Assembly (NCBI GenBank): GCA_041687755.1
Contig: JBDNJM010000108.1
Span: 8,389 to 72,388, forward strand
DNA length: 64,000 nt
Direction: 5' to 3'
Source of the DNA: JBDNJM01 sp041687755
Lineage (GTDB): Bacteria > Planctomycetota > UBA1135 > GCA-002686595
A model generated the notes under the pieces. That model saw only the letters and a program-made list of their open reading frames with translations, did no database searches and had not been told where the DNA came from. Positions within the stretch are counted from its first letter, which is position 1, and every line of letters starts with the position of its first letter. Below are positions 34,510-44,296 of this stretch, one piece after another. The translations under genes and the position numbers were made by a program.

Positions 34510-37503
34510 TTACAGCGGCCAGCGCTCGTCGATCCGGCTCCGGATCTCTTCGCGCCAGTCCTCGCGCGGCGTGCCCCGCGCGGGCAGCCGGCCGAGATCC
34601 GTGTCCAGAACGTCGGACAGCAGGCGTCGCGCCCGCTCCGCCAGCAGGTCGTCCGGCGACGCGACCGTGCGCCACAGGTTCAGCGCGGCCTCGCGCGTGC
34701 CCGGGCCCTCGAGCCCGCCCACGGGCAGGGCGGAATAGCCGCCGCCCATCTGGGCCTCGGCGAACCACGCGAGGCTGTCGTCCTGGCGGGAGCGATCCCA
34801 GAAGGCCCACCAGGCCTCGGTCGAGTTGATCTCCGCGCGCAGGTCCACGCCGGTCAGCACGGCCATCTCGTAGCCCAGCTCGAGGTCATCCGGGCGCAGC
34901 TCGCCCATCTCGATCAGCAGCGGCAGCGAACTCGACACGCCCTGGCGGGCCAGGATCAGCGCGGCCTCCCGGCGCATCGGCGCCTGGGGGTCGCGCGCAA
35001 TCGCGAGGAGCTGGGGCCAGGCCCGGTCCCCAAGGTCGATCAGCCCTCGCCGCGCCGCCTGGAAGGTCTCCGACTGGACGTCGGTCGACAGCAGCGAGGC
35101 CAGCACGGTCGCCGAGTCCGGGTCGCCGAGCAGCGCGAGGCCGCGCGCGGCCGCCGCGGTGATCTGATCGTCGCCGGTGGACAACCCGTCGATCAGCAGC
35201 GGTAGCGCGTTCTGGCCGCCGAGGCGCCCGAGGCTCTCCAGCGCTGCCATGCGCACGACCGGCTGACCCAGCTCCGCGCGCGCCGCCACGGCCGGCTGGA
35301 ACAGGCGTCGGTTCTCTACGCCCACGGCCGTGATCGCGGCCACCTGCACATCCGGATCCGAGTCCTCGAGCAGCTTTGCCAGCAGGGCGCGGTCCTCCGG
35401 CTCCGGGCTCTTTGCCAGGCGCTGGGCCGCGACCTCGCGACTGAAGCCGCTGTCCTCAAACACCAGCTCGCGCGCCAGCTCGATCCCGGCCGCGTCCACA
35501 ACCTTGAGCAGCGAGGTCTTCGCGCTCTCGCCGAACAGCGCGGACAGCTTCAGGTACAGCCGGTGGTACGCGCTGCGGCCAAGCTCGTCGCGACCCGCCT
35601 CCGGGCCGACGGCCGCGATGCCCGAGAGCGAGAGCGCAACGAGGCGCTCGACGCGCGATCCCGCGCTCAGCTCCCGGTCGAGGGCCCCGACCAGCACCTC
35701 CGCCTCCTCGGGCGCGAGCGGCGACTCCAGCACCAGCTCCTCGAGCTCGGCAAGAATTCCGTCGCGGCCGGCGCCACGCGCGGTTGAGAGCGACCCCAGC
35801 AGCAGCTCCTTCAGGCGCTCGGTGCGCTCCAGCGTCGTCGGTGCCGATTCGCCGGTCGCCCGCCAAAACGGAGCCTCGGTTGCAACGAACGCCTCGCGCG
35901 TGCCGTGGGCGCCGGGCTCGAAGGCACTCTGCCAACGATTCGCCGCGCGCAGCCGCTCGGCCACGTCGATCACTTCGCGCATCCAGCCGGGCGCCGCGCC
36001 GAGGCTGGCGAAGCGCTTCGCCTGGCCGGCCACGCGCAGGTCCAGCTGCACTTCGGCCCGGTCGGTCAGCGCGCTGCGGCTCGCGCGCTCCAGCCCGAAC
36101 AACCCAGCGACCTCGACCGCCGCGTACAGCTCGGCCGATTCGTCGGCGCTCAGGGAGAAGCGCTGCTCGCCGAGATCCGCCCGCGGCACTGCCGCCGGGC
36201 CCAGCAGCGCGTAGCGCCGCTTGCCGTCCAGAACCACGATGCTCAGGGTCTCGCGCGCCCCCGCGGGCACCGAGATCACCGCACGTCGGGGCTGGAACTC
36301 GCCGCGCACATCGCGCCACCAGCTGCGCCAGGCCGGTCCATCCTCGCCGTAGTCCACGCCCGAGAGCAGCACGAGCCGATCGCGCGCGACGTCAAATAGG
36401 GACGTCATGTCCTCGTGGAACACGCTGCCGGCGACCGCGGCGACCAGTGTTTCGGGCACCTCGTCACGGCAGCCATCGGTCGCGTTGGGCGCGCTGCGGA
36501 AGCCCAGTCCCGCAAGCGCCGCCGCAGACAGGCCGCGCGCGAGCGGATCGCGCCCGCGCATGTTCATCAGGAGCTGCTCGCGGCGCTCGTCCCCGATCAG
36601 CACGGTATTCTGCCGGTCCTCGCGCCGCACCAGCGCCAGCAGCGCATAGCACTGGTTGCGATCGAGAATCGAAGTGGAGAAGGCCAGCTCTTCGAGCCGC
36701 GTGGAAAGCATCTCGCTCGGTCGTTCGCCCAACAGATCCGCGGCGACCGCGGCCACTTGGGGCGAGCGATCCGAAAGGCGCCCGATCAGCAGGTCCTCAA
36801 CCTCTGGACGCAGGTCGTCGCGCACGAGCATCAGCGCGGAGCGGCGCGCGTCCGAGCGCTTCGAGGCGAGCGCGAGCTGCAGCTCCGGCAACAGGTCGAC
36901 TTCGCCCAGATCGCGCAGCGTGCGCTCGGCCGCGGCACGCACTGTGCCTTGCGGATGGTCGAGCAGCCGCACCAGACGCTGCACGCGATCGGGCCGCAGC
37001 GACCCGGCCATCGCGCGCAGGATCGGCACCGCCGCGCTCTTGGGAAGGTTGCGGGACAGGCGCACGTCCAGGCGCTCCTGGTCTAGGGCGGTCCCCTCGC
37101 TCAGCATCACGCGCACGCTAGTCACGAGCGTCGGCAGGTCGTCGAGCTCTAAGCCCGCGCGCGCTGCGCGCAGACCGTCCTCGCCCAGCGCGAGCAGCTG
37201 AGCCGCAATCAACCGCGAGGACTGCTCGTCGTAGGACTTCGTCTCGGCGAGCACGCCGAGGTACTTGGCCGCGAGCACGGCCGGCGAACCGGACTCGAGC
37301 GTCGGCACTTCGGCGCCCGGGCTCTGGGCCGGGGCCTCGTCGCGGCGCTCGTCGTTCTTGGGCTTCGGTCGATCCGGCAGCACCAGACCGTTGTCGGAGC
37401 GGCGGCTCGAGCTGCCGTTCTGGGGCTCGGCGGTCGCAGTCGGCGTGAGGCCGGACAGCAGGACGGCGGCAGCGGTGAGGCGAAGCAGTGCGGGGCTCGA
37501 CAT
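34510..37503 (-). CDS. Exported HEAT-repeat protein
   Basis: A 997-residue protein with a signal peptide (LLRLTAAAVLLSGLTPTATA) and two blocks of HEAT-type helical repeats. The first runs from about 100 to 330 (LVRLLDHPQGTVRAAAERTL, DRSPQVAAVAADLLGE) and the second from about 640 to 900 (LLEDSDPDVQVAAITAVGV, GDDQITAAAARGLALLGDPD). A beta-containing segment of ~200 residues separates them (ISVPAGARETLSIVVLDGKR). No catalytic motif was seen. HEAT solenoids act as protein-interaction scaffolds; the partner is unknown. It may be cotranscribed with the lytic transglycosylase that follows. Confidence 0.8.
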   Translation of the reverse strand: MSSPALLRLTAAAVLLSGLTPTATAEPQNGSSSRRSDNGLVLPDRPKPKNDERRDEAPAQSPGAEVPTLESGSPAVLAAKYLGVLAETKSYDEQSSRLIAAQLLALGEDGLRAARAGLELDDLPTLVTSVRVMLSEGTALDQERLDVRLSRNLPKSAAVPILRAMAGSLRPDRVQRLVRLLDHPQGTVRAAAERTLRDLGEVDLLPELQLALASKRSDARRSALMLVRDDLRPEVEDLLIGRLSDRSPQVAAVAADLLGERPSEMLSTRLEELAFSTSILDRNQCYALLALVRREDRQNTVLIGDERREQLLMNMRGRDPLARGLSAAALAGLGFRSAPNATDGCRDEVPETLVAAVAGSVFHEDMTSLFDVARDRLVLLSGVDYGEDGPAWRSWWRDVRGEFQPRRAVISVPAGARETLSIVVLDGKRRYALLGPAAVPRADLGEQRFSLSADESAELYAAVEVAGLFGLERASRSALTDRAEVQLDLRVAGQAKRFASLGAAPGWMREVIDVAERLRAANRWQSAFEPGAHGTREAFVATEAPFWRATGESAPTTLERTERLKELLLGSLSTARGAGRDGILAELEELVLESPLAPEEAEVLVGALDRELSAGSRVERLVALSLSGIAAVGPEAGRDELGRSAYHRLYLKLSALFGESAKTSLLKVVDAAGIELARELVFEDSGFSREVAAQRLAKSPEPEDRALLAKLLEDSDPDVQVAAITAVGVENRRLFQPAVAARAELGQPVVRMAALESLGRLGGQNALPLLIDGLSTGDDQITAAAARGLALLGDPDSATVLASLLSTDVQSETFQAARRGLIDLGDRAWPQLLAIARDPQAPMRREAALILARQGVSSSLPLLIEMGELRPDDLELGYEMAVLTGVDLRAEINSTEAWWAFWDRSRQDDSLAWFAEAQMGGGYSALPVGGLEGPGTREAALNLWRTVASPDDLLAERARRLLSDVLDTDLGRLPARGTPREDWREEIRSRIDERWPL

Positions 37504-37824
37504 GGGCCTTCTTGGGCGAGACGCGCGGCGGGCGTCTCGGGGAGCGAGGAGTTGGGGGGCGCTGGTGCCCCGGAGGGACCGGGGCGGCTGGCGCTCGCTG
37601 GGGACGGCGCGCTGGGGCTACCGCCTGGACGCGCGGCAGGATACGCGATCCCTGGACGAGCGGCCGGACTCCCGAGCGCTCTCTCCAGGAGTACGGGGAC
37701 CTGCCCGGGCGAGCGGACGCGGCCCCGACGGCTTCCACCGGGCGCCCGACCCCTTTCCCCCCGCTCCCAGGAGCCAGCGAAGGCCGACCGCTGAGCGTCT
37801 GCGCCGGTCCGCCGCGGGAATCCC
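37504..37824. other. Intergenic region, nothing recognised
   Basis: About 320 bases between recG and the HEAT-repeat gene. It should contain the recG transcript end and the HEAT-gene promoter. No coding potential, strong hairpin or repeat was seen. Confidence 0.4.
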
Positions 37825-40038
37825 TCAGTCCCGCGCGGCCCGGCGCTCCGCCGCGCGGGCGTAGCGCTCCGCCAGCCCGGCATCCGAGGCCACGAGATCG
37901 CGCGCCAGCAGCAGCAGTCCCAAGTCCTCCTCGTCCCCGCTCAGGCCCTCCGCGTTGGCCCCCGCTTGACGCAACCCTGCCAAGTCCCCCATCCCGCGCG
38001 CGGCCAGGTCCGCTTCGGCCAGCTCGAACCCGTCCTGGCAGTCCACAAGGAGCTGCAGCCGCTCCGAGGCCGAGGCCTTCCCGAACAGGTAACACACCGC
38101 AGCCGAGCCGGCTTTCCGCCCCACCCGGCCGCGCAACTGGTGCAGCTGCGCGAGGCCCAGGCGCTCCGCTCCTTCGACCACCATTACCGTCGCCTCGGGG
38201 ATGTCCAACCCGACCTCGACGACTGTCGTGCCCACCAACAGCCGCGACTCGCCGCTGCGGAAGCGCGCCAGGCGCCGCGCCCTTTCCGCGGACTCCAATC
38301 GCCCGTGCACGACCTCAACTCCGTGCCGCCCAAGCCGCGTCGAGCGCAGCTTCTCCCCCGCCTCGACGACGCCGCGGCCCTGCTCGGACGACTCGATCCG
38401 CGGCGCCACCCAGTACGCGCGCTCGCCGCGCTCCAGCCGCTCGTCCAGGTCGAACACCAGCTCGCGCGCCTGGGCACGACCCAGCCGCCGCGTCACGATC
38501 GGCAGCCGCCCGGGCGGCCGCTCCGCGATCACCGAGACCTCGAGGTCGCCGTACAGCGTCAGCGCGAGCGTGCGCGGGATCGGCGTCGCGGTCATCAACA
38601 GCACGTGCACCGCAGCACCCTTGTCCAGCAGCCGCCGGCGCTGGCTCACCCCGAAGCGATGCTGCTCGTCGATCACGGCCAATCCGAGACTTGAGAACTT
38701 CACCTTTGCACCGAACAAGGCGTGGGTGCCGAACACGACCTGCGCCGCGCCGCTTTCGATCGCCGCCAGCGCCTTGCGCCGCGCCGGGCCTTCCAGCGAT
38801 CCAGTCAGCAGCGTGGACTTCACCCCAGCGCGCGCGAACGCCTCGCGCTCGCCGCGGTAGTGCTGTTCCGCGAGAAGTTCGGTCGGCGCCATGATCGCGA
38901 CCTGGGCGCCCGCCTCCACGGCGACCCGCGCCGCGATCAGGCCGCAGGCCGTCTTGCCGGAGCCCACGTCCCCCTGCAGCAGCCGGCGCATCGGGCGCCG
39001 CGCCGCCAGGTCCGCACGCAGCTCTGCAAACACGCGCGCCTGGTCCCCGGTCGGCTCGAAGGGCAGCTCGCCGACCGCGCGCTCGAAGAACTCAGAGGTG
39101 ACCTTCAGCCCTGGAGCCGAACCGTCGGGACGCTTGCCGCGCCGCTCGGCCAGCCGCGCCTGCAGCTCGATCAGCGGCTCCAGCGCGAGCCGCCGCAGGC
39201 CCGCGCCGAACTGGGCCTCGTCGCCCGGATCGGCCAGCAGCTCGAGGGCCTCCTCCAGCCGCGGCAGCCCCAGCCGCTCGAGGGCCGCCGAGGGCAGCGG
39301 CTCGACCAGCTGTCCGTCCAGCAACTGCCTAGCGAGCCCACACAGTTCGCCGACGCGTGCTCTGGAGATGCCCTCGGCCTGCCGATGCACGGGGATCAGG
39401 GTGCCGCTCGGGGGTAGCGGGTGCTCCGGATCGATCACACGCGGCGACGCGAGAGCCGGACCCTTGGCGTCCACAACGCGCCCGTACAGCTCGACCTCCG
39501 CGCCAATCGTGAACGCCTCGCGCAGCCAGGGCTGGTTGAAGTACAGCGCGTCCAGCCGCCCGTTCTCGTCATCCTCGAGCGCGACCCGCAGCACGCTCCG
39601 CCGCCGGGCGCCGCGCGACAGGCGCACCGAGCGGACGCGGCCGCGCACGGCGACCTCGACCCCATACAACGCCTCCGCTGCCGCGAGCGTCACGCGCGGC
39701 CCGATGCGCTCAAGGCGCAGCGGGGTCAACAAGGCGAGCTCCCGCAACGTGTGCACGCCGATGCGTGCGAGCGCCTCGGCCCTGGCCGGCCCCACGCCAG
39801 GCAGCACGACCGGCGAGTCCTCGAGGCCTGGCCCGCCCGCCGGCTCCCGCGGCGCGCGCACCGGCCGCTTGCTCCCCTTGGCTCGAGCGGTGTTCGTTCG
39901 AGCGGCGGACGCCCGCTGCTTGGGCGCCTGAACCTGCGCGGCCCCCGCGGCCTCCCGACCGCGCCTTCGCGCGGGCTCGGACCCCTTCCGCTTGCCGGCC
40001 TTCGACTCCCCGGTCGAGCCCTGCGCTCGCCCGGTCAT
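37825..40038 (-). CDS. recG: ATP-dependent DNA helicase RecG
   Basis: A 737-residue superfamily 2 helicase (E. coli RecG has 693). The order is: a basic, Lys/Arg/Ala-rich N-terminal extension of about 70 residues, a wedge/OB domain (GVEVAVRGRVRSVRL, about 127-140), Walker A GDVGSGKT at 356-363, APTELLAEQH, the DEQH box at 457-460 followed by RFG, MTATPIPRTLALTLYGDL and the motif VI region GRVGRKAGSAAVCYLF. RecG remodels stalled replication forks and branches Holliday junctions. The ATG at 40038 overlaps the stop of the upstream GH-like gene by four bases, so it is translated from a shared transcript. Confidence 0.95.
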   Translation of the reverse strand: MTGRAQGSTGESKAGKRKGSEPARRRGREAAGAAQVQAPKQRASAARTNTARAKGSKRPVRAPREPAGGPGLEDSPVVLPGVGPARAEALARIGVHTLRELALLTPLRLERIGPRVTLAAAEALYGVEVAVRGRVRSVRLSRGARRRSVLRVALEDDENGRLDALYFNQPWLREAFTIGAEVELYGRVVDAKGPALASPRVIDPEHPLPPSGTLIPVHRQAEGISRARVGELCGLARQLLDGQLVEPLPSAALERLGLPRLEEALELLADPGDEAQFGAGLRRLALEPLIELQARLAERRGKRPDGSAPGLKVTSEFFERAVGELPFEPTGDQARVFAELRADLAARRPMRRLLQGDVGSGKTACGLIAARVAVEAGAQVAIMAPTELLAEQHYRGEREAFARAGVKSTLLTGSLEGPARRKALAAIESGAAQVVFGTHALFGAKVKFSSLGLAVIDEQHRFGVSQRRRLLDKGAAVHVLLMTATPIPRTLALTLYGDLEVSVIAERPPGRLPIVTRRLGRAQARELVFDLDERLERGERAYWVAPRIESSEQGRGVVEAGEKLRSTRLGRHGVEVVHGRLESAERARRLARFRSGESRLLVGTTVVEVGLDIPEATVMVVEGAERLGLAQLHQLRGRVGRKAGSAAVCYLFGKASASERLQLLVDCQDGFELAEADLAARGMGDLAGLRQAGANAEGLSGDEEDLGLLLLARDLVASDAGLAERYARAAERRAARD

Positions 40039-42533
40039 CGGCCCGAGCGCAGGATGCGTCCGAGCAATTCCGGCTCCGCGTCGAGATCGATCAAGAAGCC
40101 TCGCGGATCCGCCGGTGCCGCAGGCGCGGCCACGCGCCACAGGAACAGCCCGTCGGGCACCGGGCCCCGCCGCCGCTCGAGCGCGGCGGCAACGCCCTCC
40201 AGGAACAACCCTTGAGCGTTGGGGTCCGTCGGTCCCGCCCGGCGCATGCTGAGACGGCTCGCGCCCGCGGTCCGCGCGTGGCCGACCTCTAAGAGCATCA
40301 GCGGCAGGTCCTGCTCCGCGGCGCGCTCCGCCGCCACGCCCAAGACGTTGGCGAATCCACGCATCACGTCGTCGGGCCGCGGCCGCAATTCGGGCTCCCC
40401 CGCATCGGTCCACATGGGAAAGACCGACAGGCCGTAGGCGTCGAGTTCGCCGACGAAGTCCGCCTCGCCCGCCTCCTCCCAGCTGCTCGGCGCCAGCATC
40501 AGTCGGACCGGACCCGCGGCGGCCCGCACGCGCGCCACGGTCTCCGACCACTCTTCGATACGCAGCCCGCGGGTGGCCTCGAAGAACCCCTCTTGGCCAT
40601 CCACTTGCGGAGCCGCCGTCGAGGAAGTCCGTCCGAGGGAGCCACCGAGAATCAACCAGTCCGCGTCGCCGGAACGGGCGAGCAGCGCCGCGTGTACAAG
40701 ATGTTCGCGCAGGTCCCGGAACAGCTGCTGCAGCTCCTCCGCGGAGGTCCATTTCGAGCGCGCGGTGAGGCTGGTTTGCTCGGCGAGGATCAATCGCGGC
40801 CAGAGCACGACCGCCAGGCCACACGACCGGGCCTGGGCGAGGATCAGCGAGAGCTCCTGCAGCGACGGGCTCGAGCGCGGCGCAGACGAGCGTTCGTCCA
40901 CCAGGAAGGACTCGCTGCGCGCCCCCAAAGTCACGGGATACGACAGCAGCACGGCGTTCGCGCCTAGCTCGACCAGCTCGTCGAATGGCTGGCCCTCGAG
41001 CAGTTGCACGCGCTCCTCGCGCCGCAGGGGATCGTCCAGGCCCCCCAACCACATGCCGAAGCCGCGCAGCGGGGCATCCTGGGCCTCGCCGCCCCCGTCG
41101 GAGCCCGGCGCATCCGACACGTCCGTGCCCGGCGCCACCAGCTCGAGGTGCGCCGCGTGCAGACGCTCCTCAAGCGCCAGGTCCGGCTCGAACTCTTCTT
41201 CTCCGCGCCACAGCCGCGCCACGAACTCAGCGCCCCGCTCCTCGATCAGGACGCGCGTTAGCAACGCTTGCTCAGGGCCCCGCACCAGCGGCGAGGACCA
41301 GGCGCCCGTGCCCTCCACGATCTCGGCGGCCGAAAGCGCGAGCGTCGCGCGAACGATCTCCGCGAGGCGCCGGTCCAACAGCTCCGGGGCGAGCCCCAAC
41401 TCCAGCTCGAGGCCGCGCCCCAACCAGGGTGTTCGACAGCGCCCTAGCGCCTCCTCAAGCAACACGCGGGCGGTGACCTCGAAGGCCTCCGGCGGCACGG
41501 AGTCGTTCGACAGCAGCACGATGACGCGCGCCGTCGCGGCATCCCGACGGGCCAGCAGGCCCGATTTTCCGTCGAGGAACGCCTCGCTCGCGAACCCGTG
41601 CACGACCGTGCGCGGCAGCTCGAGCAGCGCGCCGCCCGCGGCACCAGCTGCGGTCGCGAACTCGCGCACGGAATCGCGCACCTCCAGCATCGAATCGACC
41701 AGCTGCGGCAAGAGCGGCAGCAGCCCCAGCAGCCGCGGGTCCTTGCGGTACAGGAAGTTCACGCCCTCGTCTTGGTACTCGGCGTACTTCGTGCGCGGAC
41801 GCTCGAACAGCTCGGAGCGATCGAACTCGAGCACCAGGTCGTGCGGCGCGCGGCCGCGCACCTCGAAGCGGCGCTCGATCTCCGCCGACCGCAGGATCTC
41901 AAGGAACGGTCGCCAGCCCAACACCAACAGCTCGTCCGACTCCGCGAACGGCGCCGCGTCGTTGATCAGCAGGAACCCGACCGGCAGCCCGGGCCGCTCG
42001 GGGTCGGGCAGGACGCCTCGCAGGGCGTCGGACGGAGACGTGTACTCATGTCCGGCGAACACGAACCCGCCGCCGTCGAGCAATTCGACGCCCAGCGCCT
42101 CCAGTAGCGGCGCCGCCAGCGCACTCTTCACTTCAGCGATCACGCCGCGCGGGACGCGGGCCCCGTCGTCCGCGGATCCGGCCGGGACGGGTGCCGCGAC
42201 CTCGAGCCTCGTCCAGGAGGCCGGCACGCCGGCACCGTCGTCGGACACCGCAGCAATGCTCAGGCGCGCGGCCGCCTCTTGCGCGAAGCCGGTCAGCTCG
42301 GGCGTGGACACCTCCAGCTGGACCCGCCCCCCCCGCAGCAGGCCCCTGCGCAGGCCGAGGTGCGCCTCGGCAGAGAGCTCGCTCGGCGACGGCGCGCAGG
42401 ACCCCAGGGCCCCGGACACGAACAGCGCCAGCAGGCCGAGGGCCCTAGGGAGGGCCCAAGAGGTTGCCGCAGTGGGCCGGAGTCTCTGGAGCGGGCGGGG
42501 TCGCTCGATGAGGAAGGGTCGCTGGACTTGCAT
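40035..42533 (-). CDS. GH113-like TIM-barrel lipoprotein
   Basis: An 832-residue protein. A signal peptide ends at a lipobox-like ALGSC, predicting a lipid-anchored product. The last ~330 residues resemble the GH113-like TIM barrel found in many bacterial lipoproteins: GANAVLLSYPVTLGA, GLAVVLWPRLILA, ADWLILGGSLGRT, DAYGLSVFPMWTD, LMLLEVGHARTAG and DGLFLWRVAAP. The usual strand-4 Gly-x-Glu acid/base appears replaced (LGGSLGRT), while the later Glu in LLEVGHA remains, so activity is doubtful. The N-terminal ~450 residues are unassigned. The ATG at 42533 places the signal sequence near the N-terminus. The stop overlaps the recG start. Confidence 0.72.
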   Translation of the reverse strand: MQVQRPFLIERPRPLQRLRPTAATSWALPRALGLLALFVSGALGSCAPSPSELSAEAHLGLRRGLLRGGRVQLEVSTPELTGFAQEAAARLSIAAVSDDGAGVPASWTRLEVAAPVPAGSADDGARVPRGVIAEVKSALAAPLLEALGVELLDGGGFVFAGHEYTSPSDALRGVLPDPERPGLPVGFLLINDAAPFAESDELLVLGWRPFLEILRSAEIERRFEVRGRAPHDLVLEFDRSELFERPRTKYAEYQDEGVNFLYRKDPRLLGLLPLLPQLVDSMLEVRDSVREFATAAGAAGGALLELPRTVVHGFASEAFLDGKSGLLARRDAATARVIVLLSNDSVPPEAFEVTARVLLEEALGRCRTPWLGRGLELELGLAPELLDRRLAEIVRATLALSAAEIVEGTGAWSSPLVRGPEQALLTRVLIEERGAEFVARLWRGEEEFEPDLALEERLHAAHLELVAPGTDVSDAPGSDGGGEAQDAPLRGFGMWLGGLDDPLRREERVQLLEGQPFDELVELGANAVLLSYPVTLGARSESFLVDERSSAPRSSPSLQELSLILAQARSCGLAVVLWPRLILAEQTSLTARSKWTSAEELQQLFRDLREHLVHAALLARSGDADWLILGGSLGRTSSTAAPQVDGQEGFFEATRGLRIEEWSETVARVRAAAGPVRLMLAPSSWEEAGEADFVGELDAYGLSVFPMWTDAGEPELRPRPDDVMRGFANVLGVAAERAAEQDLPLMLLEVGHARTAGASRLSMRRAGPTDPNAQGLFLEGVAAALERRRGPVPDGLFLWRVAAPAAPADPRGFLIDLDAEPELLGRILRSGR

Positions 42534-42789
42534 GGTCGCGGCCCCAAACGAGTCGTGGCAGCCCGCCCAAGCTACCAAGCGAGGGGGGGCCAAACCCAGG
42601 CGCCACAGGGCCGGATTCGCTGATCCCGAGCCCCGGGACGGCCGTCTGCGCTGCCCGCCTAGCGGCATCGCCGGGCCGCCCCGAGGGGTCCACGAGACGG
42701 GCGCGGGACCGGGGGGGTTTCCTAGACAAGGGGGCCTCAGGTCCGCCTCGGAACTGGTCGAAAACCCCTATCCGCCCCCCTGCCCGCCG

Positions 42790-44256
42790 ATGCCCATGCG
42801 TTCCCTCCTCTCCCTGTTCCTGGCCTTGCTCCCGTTCAGCCCCAGCGCCCCCGCCGGCGGGGACGACTACGCCGTCCGCGGCTGGCTGGAGACGGCGCAA
42901 GCCGCCTTCAAGGCCGCGCCCGAGAGCGCGCGCAGCCTGCACGGCGCGGCACTCGCGGAGCAGCTGGGTCGTTCCGGGGACCTCGACGCGGCCCTCGGCG
43001 TCGTCGCCCGCCTGCCGAGCGAGCTGCGCCATGCGGCCTGGGAGAGCGTCGGGGACGCCTTGCTAGAGGAGTCCCGCTTCGACGCGGCCAGCGTGCTCGC
43101 CGCGAGTCTGGGGCAACTCGACCGTCCGCGCAGCGAGGACGCCGCCAAGCTCCTGCGCCTGCGCTACGAGCTGCTCGTGCGCTGCGGCGCGCTCGCGGAA
43201 GCGGAGCAGCTGTTCGCGGCAAGCCAAACGTCGCTCGTGGCCGCCGGTACTCCCTGGACTACCTCCCGGGCCCGCGCCATCGCCCACGCCTCCAGCGAGG
43301 CCGCCCACCGTTCGGGCTCGATCGCCCGCCGCGTCGTCAAGAGCCTGCGCGAGGCCGACTGCAGCGAGGCCGAGCTCGCGCCGATCGAAATCGCGCTGAT
43401 GCTTCGCGCCCTCGACGAGGGCGAGTTCGTTGAGGGCGCCAAGCTGCTCGGAGAACTCGGGGAGAGCCGCCGCCTCCAGGACGTAGGCGCCGCCCGCCGC
43501 GCCCACGAGCTGCTGTTCGCGCGCGAACTCGAGCTGGGCCAAATCGAGGCCGCGCTCGCGCGCGCCGCCCAGTTCGCGCTGCAGTACCACGACAACCGGC
43601 TGCTCGGCGACGTCGTCTCCCAGAGCACCGGAGAGCAGGCCGCCAACCTGGCCGAGCGCGCCCTGGAACAGGCCCAGCCCAGCGACAGCAGCGGACTCGA
43701 CCGACTGCACCTCTACGCTTCCGCGGCGTTCGCGCGCACCTGGAACGAAGAACGCTCCGAGCAGCTCCTGTCGAGCGTCGTCACGTTCGACACCGAGGCC
43801 ACCCTCGAGCTGCTCGAGGCCCTGTGCGCCGTAGATCGCGAAGAGCGCGCCCGCGAGCTCGCGGCCGGCGTGCGCGACCTCGAGATCGCCGTCGACCTGG
43901 ACAGCGCCCGGCTGGCGCTGGCAACGGACAACCTCGACCGCTTTGAGCGGCGCATGGACTCGGCCCGCGCCCGCGTCCAGCGCGATCGTCTGTGGCCGCG
44001 CCTGCTGCTCGCCGAGGCGCTCGTCGATCTCGATCAGCGCCACGAAGCCCGCATCGAGATCGACCGGCTGTACGACGCGCTCAGCCTCGACACCGAGGCC
44101 CGCCTCGAGCACATTCGCAGGCTCGTGGCCATCGATATGGACAAGCGCGGCGGGTTCGGGCTGCAGCTGGCGCTCAACCGCATCACCGACCCGGCCCTGA
44201 AGCTCCAGCTGACGCTGGCCGCCGTCGAGGCCCTGCGCTCAGGGCCGCTGCCCTAG
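42790..44256 (+). CDS. Exported TPR-like helical repeat protein
   Basis: A 488-residue protein with a signal peptide (RSLLSLFLALLPFSPSAPA) followed almost entirely by alpha-helical Ala/Leu/Glu-rich repeats of about 34 residues. These resemble degenerate TPRs (ALAEQLGRSGDLDAALGVVA, RFDAASVLAASLGQLDR, LWPRLLLAEALVDLDQRHEA). No catalytic motif was seen. The start is the ATG at 42790; the longer in-frame region upstream is Ser/Arg-rich shadow of the opposite gene. It diverges from the GH113-like gene across 256 bases and converges with the next gene with only 40 bases between stops. Confidence 0.75.
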   Translation: MPMRSLLSLFLALLPFSPSAPAGGDDYAVRGWLETAQAAFKAAPESARSLHGAALAEQLGRSGDLDAALGVVARLPSELRHAAWESVGDALLEESRFDAASVLAASLGQLDRPRSEDAAKLLRLRYELLVRCGALAEAEQLFAASQTSLVAAGTPWTTSRARAIAHASSEAAHRSGSIARRVVKSLREADCSEAELAPIEIALMLRALDEGEFVEGAKLLGELGESRRLQDVGAARRAHELLFARELELGQIEAALARAAQFALQYHDNRLLGDVVSQSTGEQAANLAERALEQAQPSDSSGLDRLHLYASAAFARTWNEERSEQLLSSVVTFDTEATLELLEALCAVDREERARELAAGVRDLEIAVDLDSARLALATDNLDRFERRMDSARARVQRDRLWPRLLLAEALVDLDQRHEARIEIDRLYDALSLDTEARLEHIRRLVAIDMDKRGGFGLQLALNRITDPALKLQLTLAAVEALRSGPLP

Positions 44257-44296
44257 CCAGGCCAGGGCGCCCCGCCCGCGCTTGCAGCCCAGTCCG

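Noticed and set aside
40573..42789. Very long plus-strand open frame antisense to the GH113-like gene
   Set aside because: Ser/Arg/Ala-rich mirror of the real minus-strand gene; only its last part from 42790 has a signal peptide and repeat structure.
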